A stretch of 64,000 nt of DNA. Source: Diaporthe sp. PMI_573. Lineage: Eukaryota > Ascomycota > Sordariomycetes > Diaporthales > Diaporthaceae. Both the position numbers and the translations under genes were made by a program. Each line of letters opens with the position of its first letter. Position 1 is the first letter of the stretch. The stretch lies in NCBI GenBank assembly GCA_021399435.1, contig JAJTUP010000096.1, positions 124,001 to 188,000 on the forward strand, given 5' to 3'. This document shows positions 31,526 through 41,500 of the stretch, one piece after another. The notes under the pieces are model-generated. The model had not been told where the DNA came from. It saw only the letters and a list, made by a program, of their open reading frames with translations, and searched no databases.

Positions 31526-33824
31526 ATGACAATGACATCTTTCACCGCTATGAACGGGGCTGACTCACCCAAGGCTGCCAATGCCAATGGGAACTCCACG
31601 GGTGCGAAGCGTGCAGGCTCCTCGGAGAGAACTAGAGGCCCAGCGCAGGACTCAGACCAGGCGCCGAAACAGCAGCCTTCAAGTGACGCCAACATCAGCC
31701 ATAGGGAGCGGGACGATTGGGCCCCAGGCAGCCCAGGCCACGACAGAGAGCCGTCGCCAGCGAAGTATGCGGACATGGAGAGGCCGCATAAGCGCAAGAG
31801 GTCAAGCTCTACCAAATCGCCACGGACACTTGCGCAGACCGAGAGGCAACAAGAGGACGTCCGCCTGAAACGAGCACAGGAATCCGAACCAAGGGAGCGG
31901 GATCCGTATGAGCGTGATGCGCGAGGACGGCGGTATCGGTCGTACGGCGATGATGGGCGGGACCGTGGACGTGAGGCGGAGCGTGAGCGGGATCGAGACT
32001 CGTGGTACTTCCCCCATGAGAGACGACACGAACAGGGTCCGTGCAGTTGTCCGCCCTCGCCCGATTCTGCGAACACCGAAGAGCAAATCGGAGATGCCCC
32101 GCGAAGAGTTACGGAGGACTATCCTCAAACCAGCCCGGATGGCGATGACATATCAAAGTCATACCCTGGACAATATACTCCAGAGCAGAGGAGGAATGGC
32201 GTTGTCCATTCAGACCCGAAGAAAAGGAAAAGGAACTTTAACAACCGGACGAAGACGGGCTGCCTGACATGTCGGAAGAGGAAGAAGAAGTGCGATGAGG
32301 CCAGGCCAGAGTGTAAGTGTGATTGACTTATATTTGTCGAGCCGCTAAGAGAACGAACACTGCGTCTCGTATAGGTAGTAACTGTCTGAGGGGAGGCTTT
32401 GTCTGCGCTGGATACCCCCTACAACGAGAGACGTGCCCCAAGCCCGAGAACAAGGTGCAGACCATTCACATCGAGTCTAAAGACCCGAACTATGTGCCGC
32501 CAGGGGCGTACGGAATGCCACAGCCGGCCATGTTCCCGCGCCAGCAGGGGAATCGCGAGTCCTTACCGTCCTATCGAGGCCAGCCGCTACTGATCGAACC
32601 ACCCCAGGGACGGCTCGTGTTCACCGACGACGATAGGCTCACAGCCTCGACCCTGCCGACCGACTCCGTGATGAATCCCAACGAGAAGCTGTCGGCGTTT
32701 TCCTCGGCGTACCCCAACAACCCGGCCGATGCCTTCATGACGCTCGTCAGCCTCTCACAGGTGCCGTTCCCAGAGCGGGCGCCCAAGGAGTACCAGCGCT
32801 TGCCGCCGCTGCACGAGCTCACCCGGACCGAGTCTGGCCTGACGGAACAGAGGACGACGCTGCCGCACATCAACACCGTGCACGCAACGCGCACCAACAA
32901 CCCGATAGCAACATCTCAGTCCGGCACGAACCCACAGGTAACAGCGCACCTGGCGCTGTCGCACACGTTACAGTTCCGCTCACCGATAGTACCGCCAGCC
33001 ACTGCGGCAGATGGCGCAGCAGGCCGGGCGGCGAGCAGTGGCGGGCCCGGCAGCAGCATCAGCAGCAACAGTGTGCGGCTGGAGAAGAACGAGATGATTG
33101 CGGGGCGGCCATTCTACCCGTTCGAGAGGGAGCTCGTATTGGAGCGGGAGCGGTGCAGCGCGGCGTGCTGGCGCTTCAACAACAGCACGCACCCCAAAAA
33201 AGGGGTGTCCCCCGCCGAGCGGGCGCGGCTGTTCCGCGAGATCCTGGTGCCGCGAGACCCGATCCAGCTGACACCTGCGCAGTCGAGCCCCGTGACGCAC
33301 ACGGGGCGGGTGGGCGAGAACGTGGCGGTGGAGGCGCCGTTTACGTGCGACTACGGCTACAACATCTCGATCGGCAAGAACACGGTGGTGGGGCGCAACT
33401 GCACGGTGCTGGACGCGTGCGAGCTCACCATCGGGAATAATGTTGTCATCGGGCCCAATGTCAACTTCTACACGACGACCACGACGACGGACCCGCAGCG
33501 GCGCAACGGGGCTCGCGGCCCTTGCACCGGCAAGAGCATTACCATCGAGGACGACGTCTTTATCGGCGGGTCGGTGACTATCCTCGGGGGCGTGAGGATC
33601 GGCAGGGGCACGACGGTTGGCGCGTGGAGTCTTGTGACCCAGGTATGGTTTTATATCTTTCTTTCTATTCTCCTTTCTATCCCTCTCACTTTCTCAGGTT
33701 TATGCTTTTGATGATGATGATAATGGTAACTGACTGAGCTTGGTTACAGTCCCTACCCTCGCACGTCATCGTCGCCGGCCACCCCGCCAAGGTCATGAGG
33801 GGAATCGCTTCAATGTACCCATGA
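31526..33824 (+). CDS. Zn2Cys6 protein fused to maltose-acetyltransferase-like (LbH) domain
   Basis: Three exons: 31526-32312, 32375-33642 and 33750-33824, total 709 residues; phases fit exactly. The N-terminal 240 residues are polar and Arg/Asp/Ser-rich. The Gal4-type cluster CLTCRKRKKKCDEARPEC plus SNC and VC (spacing 2-6-6-2-6) is split by intron 1. After a Pro/Ser/Thr linker comes a Mac-like helical segment (MIAGRPFYPFERELVLERE), then hexapeptide left-handed beta-helix repeats (IGKNTVVGRNC, IGNNVVIGPNV, IEDDVFIGGSVTI, IGRGTTVGAWS). Exon 3 gives SLPSHVIVAGHPAKVMR, the typical end of these acyltransferases. The loop that in active enzymes carries the catalytic His (YTATHP) reads FYTTTTTTDP, so acetyltransfer is doubtful. 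Probably a DNA-binding regulator with an oligomerising or ligand-binding beta-helix; an enzyme role is not excluded. Confidence 0.9.
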
Positions 33825-35423
33825 GAATAGTGAGTAGGAAAGGGAGTGGTGTCCATGGCCTCGGCCGCGCTGCGCTAAGCTGCGCGACGACGTGGGAATA
33901 GTTTGCTCCCTGTCGAGCACGTAACAAGGCGAAAATGTGGGACTATATTTGGTCTATCTCACAGTGCAAAATATGGTCCTGCATAATTGGGGGGGGGGAG
34001 GAATCGCCATAAAGTACTCGAATCTCGGCGCGGCAAATATTACGGGACAGGAAATCATCGACGTCGAGGAGGCTGTTCGTATGAAAGCTGAGGCTGGCGT
34101 CGGCTTGGAGATTAGATGGAACATAGAGAGAAGCTGTCAAGTCTTCCCAAACATCAAAATCGATCTTCTCGATCGCTCTTTGCTACAGCGAGGTTGAGCC
34201 ACCCACATGTTCTCTTCGTCTTTCAAAGCGGCTCAGCAATGCCAATAAAGCTCCAAAATCGATAATCATTGCTGTCACACTGTTCTTACATGGTATTCGA
34301 CAGTGTGATGCCATTGTGAACTAGTCCTAGCGAGTAAAGTCATCGATTCCTGCCTGGATTCTATGCAGTCTCGGCTTCAAAGGAATCGACCATCTTGTGT
34401 CCCTGCTACAGATCCTAGTCTGCGGCGATCAGTCATCAGGCAAAAGCTCTCCGGCGTGTCCTTTCTCCATTGCGGATGTCGGTAAGATGCATTTCATTCA
34501 ATTCTGATGCATCAGGCTGACCTCTACTAGTTTCATGCGTGGTCTCCTGTGATTAACCCACTTGTGGCTGATGTGATTCAACACCCACTATCATATCTGG
34601 CTGGTCTGGCTGCCGTCTTCTGGATGACACACATCTACAGATACCTTTTTATTTCTCTCTTAGAATTGTCAGGAGTATCACACCTCTTGGCGATGGCTAT
34701 CTTGGGCCTGTTTGCCTTGCAAGTCCTCAACATAGCGACTTCTGCTTTTAGAGAGTGTGGGAGGTGCTGCTGGCTGAGAGACCGCAGGCAACTGGAGCTT
34801 GGCGATTGAGGAGCTCTATATCGCCGCCAATATAATCTCCCTTGTCGTATGTATTTGTGGTGTCAAAGTCCACTGTTTCCAGGTTTGCCTCTGCGACCTC
34901 AAGACACAGCGCTGGCGAGACGGCCAACATCTCCAGCGCTGACTTCAATTCAAGTAAGTCAAGTTCGGGGGTGTAACTTGATTACTTGAAATAAAATCGT
35001 CCGTGAACTTACTTAACTTGATTTGAATTGATATACTTGAATTAAAAGCGCTAGCCTGAGGCCAGGATGAAGCTATTGGTACTCTCACGCCTCCACTCCA
35101 TCCCAACCCATCAGGTCTCCACCAAAACTAACGACCTCGCCCACAGTGATCGCTTGATGGCCTAGCCAATTCCGTAGGCACTGTATTTCCTCTATTATCT
35201 CGGGGCTTAAGCTGTACCTTTGCATTTTTCATCACATGTTGCTATTGTCATGTGCAACGAAAGCAACCTTGAGATACCACTGCAGAGTGGCAACACAAGA
35301 CAGCGCTGGGCCACGACCTGGCATTTTCAACAACAAGCACGAAGTTGTCACCAACATGCACGCATGTCTAGAATACGCGTAAAATTGGTCAACAGAAATA
35401 TACAGCTCAGCCTGCATGAGACT
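33825..35423. other. Gene-free stretch
   Basis: No gene is supported. A plus-strand frame near 34549-34809 encodes hydrophobic segments but lacks an ATG and similarity that I recognise. A poly-G run lies at about 33990-33999. The hairpin at 34946-35030 is listed separately. Confidence 0.45.
34946..35030. repeat. Imperfect inverted repeat (hairpin)
   Basis: Left arm caattcaagtaagtcaagttc (34946-34966) pairs with right arm gaacttacttaacttgatttgaattg (35005-35030), with a loop of about 38 bp that itself carries gattacttgaa. It could be a small non-autonomous transposon or a strong DNA hairpin. There is no coding. Confidence 0.55.
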
Positions 35424-36684
35424 TTAAGCTGCGCCATCTCTCCGCTTCACCAAATCTGTCTCGAAGTCCAGCCCAGCTTGCGTCCTCAGAACTCCGTACA
35501 TGGACGATGAATTGAGTGGCCGGACCCAAGCGTCAGAGACCTCCTTTGCCTCCTCGAGGTGCTTTTGCACCACCTCGCCGACCGGCAGGTTCGCCCCGGC
35601 ATCGCGTGCGCACGCGAGGCCGTGTCCTACGTCCTTGAGTGCGAGGCTCAGGTCCGACCAGGGCCTCTGGTCCTTTGCTGGCATGTAGGCCCCGGTGGTC
35701 AGCCTCTTGGACATCGAGAGCGCCAGGGGCCCGTATTGCTGCTCGATCAAAGATTCCATTGCGCCGCAGCCGAGACCGGTCTTTTCTGCGAAGACGTGTG
35801 ATTCGGCAACGACCTCCATCACTGCGGATCTTGTCAGTATGTTGTGTTCACGTTATGCATATGTGTGTAGATGTGCGCGAGGATTCCGGGAAGGGTGGTC
35901 TCGTCCAAGAAGACGACCCAGGTTGGTCACTCACTCGCGGCGGTCATGAAGTTGCTGGAAGCCGAGCGTAAGCAAAAAGGTCATCGGCAAACGCCTGTCA
36001 CAGGGAAGCTAATATTTCCGAGGTCACACAAACTCACCCTGCAGTCTTCAGCAGGCTGGCCTCCTTGACCTCCTCGCCGAGGCGGATGACACCCCTGCCC
36101 ATGACACCAACCAGGAACGGGCTGACCACCCGGACTGCATCTTCCGGCCCGGCCAGCACGAACAGGAGCCTCCCCTCGGCAGCGACCGGGCTAGCGCCGA
36201 AGACGGGCGCGGCGACGAATTCCGCACCCCTCGCGCGCAGCCGCGCCTGTGCCTCCCCAGAGGACCGCGGGTGGACGGTCGATGTGTCCACGACCACCTT
36301 GCCGGACAGGTCGGCCGCCCCGGCCCCTCCCCCGGCCCCTGCCCCGGCCCCGATGATGGCGTCCAGCGTAGCCGCCAGTGCCGAGTCGTCGCTGAGGGAG
36401 AGGAAAACCACGTCCGACCTGGATACGAGATCTGCCACGTTCTCGCATGGCACACCACCCAGACCTTGGAGCGTCTGCCCGCGGCTCATGGTTCGGTTGT
36501 GGTAGTTAAGGCTGGGGGCCCCGAGCTTGGACAGGTGGCGCTGGAGGTTATTGGCCATCGCCAGGCCCATGGACCCGAGCCCTACGATGAGTCAGAATCA
36601 TGTAGTGGTCCGGGACGAGAGGGGCGGCGTACCGATCCAGGCCAGTCTTGCGTTCTCGACGGTTGCAATCGAATGCTCCTCCAT
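35424..36684 (-). CDS. Beta-hydroxyacid dehydrogenase (3-hydroxyisobutyrate dehydrogenase family)
   Basis: Four exons on the minus strand: 36684-36633, 36581-36038, 35954-35935 and 35821-35424. The sum is 338 codons, 337 residues. The Rossmann NAD(P) motif GLGSMG is split by intron 1 (WIG|LGSMGLAMANNL). DVVFLSLSDDSAL and KVVVDTSTVHP follow. The substrate loop is APVFGASPVAAEGRLLFV. The catalytic Lys and Asn lie in LLKTAGNFMTAA, spanning introns 2 and 3, with the 20-nt exon 3 encoding NFMTAA. The C-terminal helical domain ends at 35424. Family members oxidise 3-hydroxyisobutyrate or reduce small aldehydes and keto acids such as glyoxylate or succinic semialdehyde; the substrate cannot be set from sequence. 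There is no mitochondrial presequence, so it is probably cytosolic. A Gly/Ala run (AGAGAGGGAGAAD) lies between two strands and is unusual. Confidence 0.92.
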
Positions 36685-37399
36685 CGCTGCGAATCTCGGC
36701 TTTTTGGCCGCTGTCAAGTCGATTTAGGTATTCCAGTCCTCAGACTGAGATTTGGCAGGTTGAGTAGCCAAGACGTGAGCCTGTTATTCCCACGGAGTTC
36801 CAGCGTGACAAGTCCGTCATCCGAGATGCGAGCCAAGCCACGATGAAGGCCGGAGCCGGAGCCGGAACACGCCGCACAACAGTGCCGGAGGATGCGGCCC
36901 CCGGCGGCAATTCCACCTCAATGTTTACCTCAACGTGCTTGTCGTTTGGGACTGACGGCGTATTGGCTCATGACATTCGAATGTACTGCTGTATTGGAAA
37001 AAGAGCCGATAACTAGCCCGAGCTTTCATCTGCGGATCTGGTCACTCCGAGGTCTCGGTTTAGCGTCCAGTTCGCCGAACTTCGCCAGGTAAAAAGGTCT
37101 ACGCATTTCTTTGACAGTCTTCACAATGAAAATCAAGAAGACGTTTCATGTTTTCAAGATTTTTCAAATTACTGCTGTATTAAAGGGTCTAATCAAGACA
37201 ATGCTCCAACTTCCCAAGCCGGTCCATGCAATGCGCCCGTGATAATCGGATCAATGCCGCGAAATGCAAAACTAATCCCATGCAAAACCATCATTCGAAT
37301 CATCATCCCATCTTTGTCGGCATGTGTTGCCAGGTGTGTTGTACTAAGGAGTGAAGCTATGCACGTGGTATGCGGCTAAGATCCAAATGCGACCGCCGT
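36685..37399. other. Intergenic
   Basis: No gene is supported. It contains the presumed promoter of the dehydrogenase (its right side) and the 3' region of the Hsp20 gene. Confidence 0.5.
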
Positions 37400-38071
37400 C
37401 TACTGGATGGCGATGCGGCGGCCCTCCTGCTTCTTGATCTTCGGCACGGTGATGCTCAGGACACCGTTGTTGAGGTTGGCGGTGACGTGCTCCTGGTTGA
37501 TGCGGCTAGGGAAGTTGAAGGTGCGGTGGAAGGAGCCGACGGACCGCTCCGAGACCCAGAACCTCTCGGCGGGCCTCGACACCTCCTGCTGCTTGTTGGT
37601 CTTGGTGACTTCTGTGGAGGTGCCCTGCTGCTTGGCCCTCTCGGCGTCCTCATCCTCGACGGTTGCCTTGTGGGAGTTGTTGTGCTCCTTGTCGCCCTCG
37701 GTGATGGCGCCGCTCATCTGGACGCTGCCATCCTCGTTGGGAGGGGTTCCCGAGGTGTAGTGACGCTCAACGCGGCCGGAAATGACGATTGTCGAGTCAT
37801 CGGTGAACTCGATGTTGACGTTGTTCTTCTCAATGCCCGGGAGCTCACCGTGCAGCTCGTAGCTGTTCTCTAGCTCCTTGACGTCGAACTTGGGGGTGAA
37901 GGCAGGAAGAGAGGCAGCGCGGCGACCGGTCTGCCTCTGTCCTTGTCCTTGTCCTTGTCCTTGTCCTTGCTGGGTGACCTCCCGGGAGTAGTTGTCGTAG
38001 TCGTCCAGGAGACGGAAGAGAGGGGTGAAGGAGGACTCAGGAGCGAAGTAGGATCGAGGGAAGAAGGACAT
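37400..38071 (-). CDS. Small heat-shock protein, Hsp20/Hsp30 family
   Basis: 223 residues from ATG 38071 (MSFFPRSYFAPESSFTPLFR) to TAG 37400. A codon repeat encodes glutamine-glycine (QQGQGQGQGQGQRQ) near residue 35. The alpha-crystallin domain starts at FDVKELENSYELHGELPGIE and VNIEFTDDSTIVISGRVER. It is interrupted by about 70 charged residues, as usual for fungal Hsp30 types, and resumes with FHRTFNFPSRINQEHVTANL and NGVLSITVPKIKK. Small heat-shock proteins are ATP-independent holdases that bind unfolding proteins in the cytosol under heat, ethanol or acid stress. An upstream TATA box (38245-38251) and two heat-shock element arrays (38283-38295, 38510-38527) show heat induction through Hsf1. 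The frame is open further upstream but that lies in the leader. Confidence 0.95.
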   Translation of the reverse strand: MSFFPRSYFAPESSFTPLFRLLDDYDNYSREVTQQGQGQGQGQGQRQTGRRAASLPAFTPKFDVKELENSYELHGELPGIEKNNVNIEFTDDSTIVISGRVERHYTSGTPPNEDGSVQMSGAITEGDKEHNNSHKATVEDEDAERAKQQGTSTEVTKTNKQQEVSRPAERFWVSERSVGSFHRTFNFPSRINQEHVTANLNNGVLSITVPKIKKQEGRRIAIQ

Positions 38072-38244
38072 TTTGGCTGTGGTGGTGATAGGTCGAGAGA
38101 TCTTGAGAGTGGTTGATGGTGTGCGAAGCGTGGGAGGAAGTTGCTTGTAGACTGTTTTTGTAGAGTGCATGAAGGTGTTTGCTTGATTGTCGCTGTCTTG
38201 GTGATGATGAGGAGCAGGTGGGAGGGAGGAGAGATTCACTGCAT

Positions 38245-38251
38245 CTTTATA
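38245..38251 (-). promoter_or_regulatory. TATA box of Hsp20 gene
   Basis: tataaag on the minus strand, about 175 bp upstream of the start codon and about 30 bp downstream of the proximal heat-shock element. Confidence 0.7.
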
Positions 38252-38282
38252 CTTGAGAAGAAGCGACGGTCATGGCATTGTT

Positions 38283-38295
38283 GAAGCTTCGCGAA
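38283..38295 (-). promoter_or_regulatory. Proximal heat-shock element
   Basis: gaagcttcgcgaa: three perfect alternating nGAAn/nTTCn units (GAA-gc-TTC-gc-GAA), the binding site of the Hsf1 trimer. Located just upstream of the TATA box of the Hsp20 gene. Confidence 0.85.
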
Positions 38296-38509
38296 ATCCG
38301 TGGAACGGCGAGGCTGCAACGAGACGTAATCATCACGACACGTCCAGAAGGCTGTGGTAAAGCGTAGATTGTTCCACGGCCGTTTTCAGAGGTCACGCGT
38401 GACACTTGTCCCGGTGCGGCAACAGCGAGAAGGTTGGAGAAGGTGCGCGACGAAGCTCTCACCACTGCTGCAGTTTCGTGGTGCCGCTGGAAGCCGCTAG
38501 AATCTTCCA

Positions 38510-38527
38510 GAGGATTCCACTACAAAG
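38510..38527 (-). promoter_or_regulatory. Distal heat-shock element
   Basis: gaatcttccagaggattc: four alternating units with one mismatch (GAA-tc-TTC-ca-GAG-ga-TTC), about 440 bp upstream of the Hsp20 start. A second Hsf1 site is plausible. Confidence 0.7.
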
Positions 38528-41500
38528 ACCTCACCAACAACACCCAAGCTCAGCTTCCACGATCTGTAATGCCCCATAATCCAAGTAATACTTGACATAT
38601 GGGTGCATTACCTGTCATCTGGTTTCTCCTGGCTTGTGAGGCACCTGAGCAGGTGTTTCCCGTCGATGAGGTACGGAGGAGGTCGTGTAAGTCGCTGTCG
38701 ACCAGGGTCAAGAATCATGCGTGTAGATTCAGATCAGTCGAAAGTATCAGGGTTAAACCCTCCACAGCTCTACCAGGCCCCAAGTCAAACTTAAACCCCC
38801 CCCCCTGTGTGGCGTCAGTTTTGAAAGAGAGGGTTGAAGGACAATGTAAAGGACAATGCAAAGTTCAATGCAAAACAGCCTAGTGGTGACTTTGAGCATG
38901 GCACAATTTTAGGTCAAGGTAATGTGGCCATCTCCCCCAATGACTTATGGTGGACTTATTTTGCAAAAGACTAGATTGCAGTCCACTGATGTTGAGATTG
39001 CCAATCACAGTCAATTGGAAAATGCCACAAATGACTTCAGGACTGAACTTCTGCTGCTTTTGTATACACTATGAAGAACACTAATTAGGGACTCTCTGAG
39101 AGGTCCTCAGTCTTAAATGATCTAATTGTTTAGTCAATAGTCAGTCTAAATCCATTTATCATATATGAGTGGCATGATACTATAGATGCCCAAGGAGATT
39201 TGCTTGGGCTGGGTTGTCTGCTAAAAAAATTATGCAGCATGGTAGTATCCCGAAGAATTTTCATTTCTCAATTTTTCTACTTGGGCAGGTCAAATGCAGA
39301 GACTTGTAGATACAAATTGAGTCACGAGCTTAAAAAAATGACGTTTTCGTTCGAAATGAAGGCTTTGAACGGGACTGAAAAATGTGGAAACTCAGATGCT
39401 AAAATCCTAACTTAGTTCAATTCATGACAATCATCAAGGGCGAGAGCGCTTGAACAGATCATGTGAAGTTTGCTGTCAAGTCAACGAGATGGCGTGTGGA
39501 AGCGCTATCTCTAATTATACGGAAATTGAGCAGCTGTCGCTGGCTTTTGATAACTGTCGCAAGTTACCTGCTCCGGGAGCGGATTGAAGCTCGGAGTTTA
39601 GCTGCTGTCAAGTGATTTGCTGCATCTTCAATGAATAGATTGTAGTCTCGGATGTACCCATGTTGGGAGTGCGAGAAGAGCATTTTCTATCTGCTCACTT
39701 CCATATCGCGTCAATGTCCGCATTATGTCTCTGAAAGATCATCTTTTCTTCGTCTGTGTTTTGAGTTGTATTGAGTAATAAGCGGTCGCATCATCGAAGG
39801 GAATGGGATTCTCGACAATGACATTGATTTAATAGTTCAGTTGGAAGTGTAGCAACCAAGGTGGATGATAACCAACTTCCTTCAAATTGGTTGATTTCCC
39901 TATCCTATAAATTCTGACCCATTAACTCGGGGGAGGTCCGCAGTTGTCTTATCGCTCTCAGTAGTATGCCCTGCCAAACAATGAATCAGCAGCACAGCCT
40001 CGTCAGTCGGCGCCGAGCTTGCTCGTGGAGTATATTGTCAATCAAAAGTATTGCAGCAACTCCATGGTTGCAAAAATCGAGGCCGTTTCCCGGGCAAGCT
40101 AGCTTAATTGTAAGCAGTCCTCATAAAAATGTTATTGCTAGAATCAATATTGTAAGATTCACTGATTTGCCTTCACTTCCTTGTTGCTTTCTATGCTACC
40201 TCATTTACATTCTAGGACCAGCTGACATTGACACGCGAGCAGAACATCTTGCCAGATGTACGGGGTATCAGTCTCGCCTCACCATGTGACCTCTACATAA
40301 TTTGACAATGCTCCCAGTTAAAGACAATGTCTTGATATTGTTCCTAACTAGATGTAGTCACGTAGCATATTCAAGTTGTTGCCATCAAGCGTGTATGAAT
40401 TGTGTGGGGTAAGGGATTATCTTTGGCAAAACTGAAGATGAAAGTGTCGACATTACTGTTTAATACTTAGGATGTGCATTCAGGCTGTTATCTTCATTGC
40501 GGAGTTATTGGTACAGCTTGACAGCACTGGTACCTTAGGGATAGCCATCCACATTGCACGCGGGCAGAGGGACTTTGAGGAAATTGAGAGACTGCTCCAA
40601 GGGTTCACACAGAAAGAGCCTGTGCACCTCAGGGCAGCTTGTGGTGATGGAAGTTGTCTGCTGTTCAAGATTATTGGCCACCGCGGCACCCACCGACCCA
40701 AATAGTGTTAGTCCACCAGTCTCACCAGGCTTCATCAGATCATCTCATGTTTTCTACGAGATCCATAAAAAAAATATAATATGATTGTTGGTACGGCCCT
40801 GACGGCGTAGGTCAGGGGGTCTTTGCACGTGCAAATAGGCGTTGGGCAAGAAACCGTACGTCTGGGTACGGGTCTGGTTTTCTTGCTACCGAAGGAAGAA
40901 GGGAAGCTATCGCCATCGTAGGGCGCCGAGGCGCTTGGTGTAGTAGCCAGCCCTTCTGCTGACTAAGCCAGACCGGCCCTTCTGATTGGCCACAGCCGGG
41001 CCGGGCGTAAGGCCCCTTGGACTGCCCTCAAACCTACAATGATATAAGAGAATATAAATTCATGTACTGGTGTAGATCTTTCATCGTCTGTTTTTCACAT
41101 ATTCTTGGATGCCTGCATATGTATTGGCGATCCCTGCGACTGCGGCGAGGTGTGTGCCGGACACTTGTCATTGAACCTGTGGCGGGAACGAGGCTGACGT
41201 GATACCAATGGCATTTGCCATCCAGACCCCTTGAGTTTGGCGCGCCATGCGAAGGCTCGTCACAATCATGCCGAACTAAATCACAAGTGAAGATTGCGGA
41301 CCAAGACTGGCGAGTATCCATGACTCGAGATCTGCAAGCTGACGACAATTTGACGGTATTCGAATGACAGGGTGCCATTCGGCGTGTTACATCGGTGCGT
41401 GACAAGATCTCTCACCGTGTATTCTGGGGGCAGGGAAGTGGCGAGATGATCGCTCCGAGGACCAAGACATGGGTTCTGCTCTCCCCTTTGGTCTTGCCTT

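Noticed and set aside
34549..34809. Hydrophobic plus-strand frame
   Set aside because: Starts with GTG, no recognisable family, no supporting exons; could be chance.
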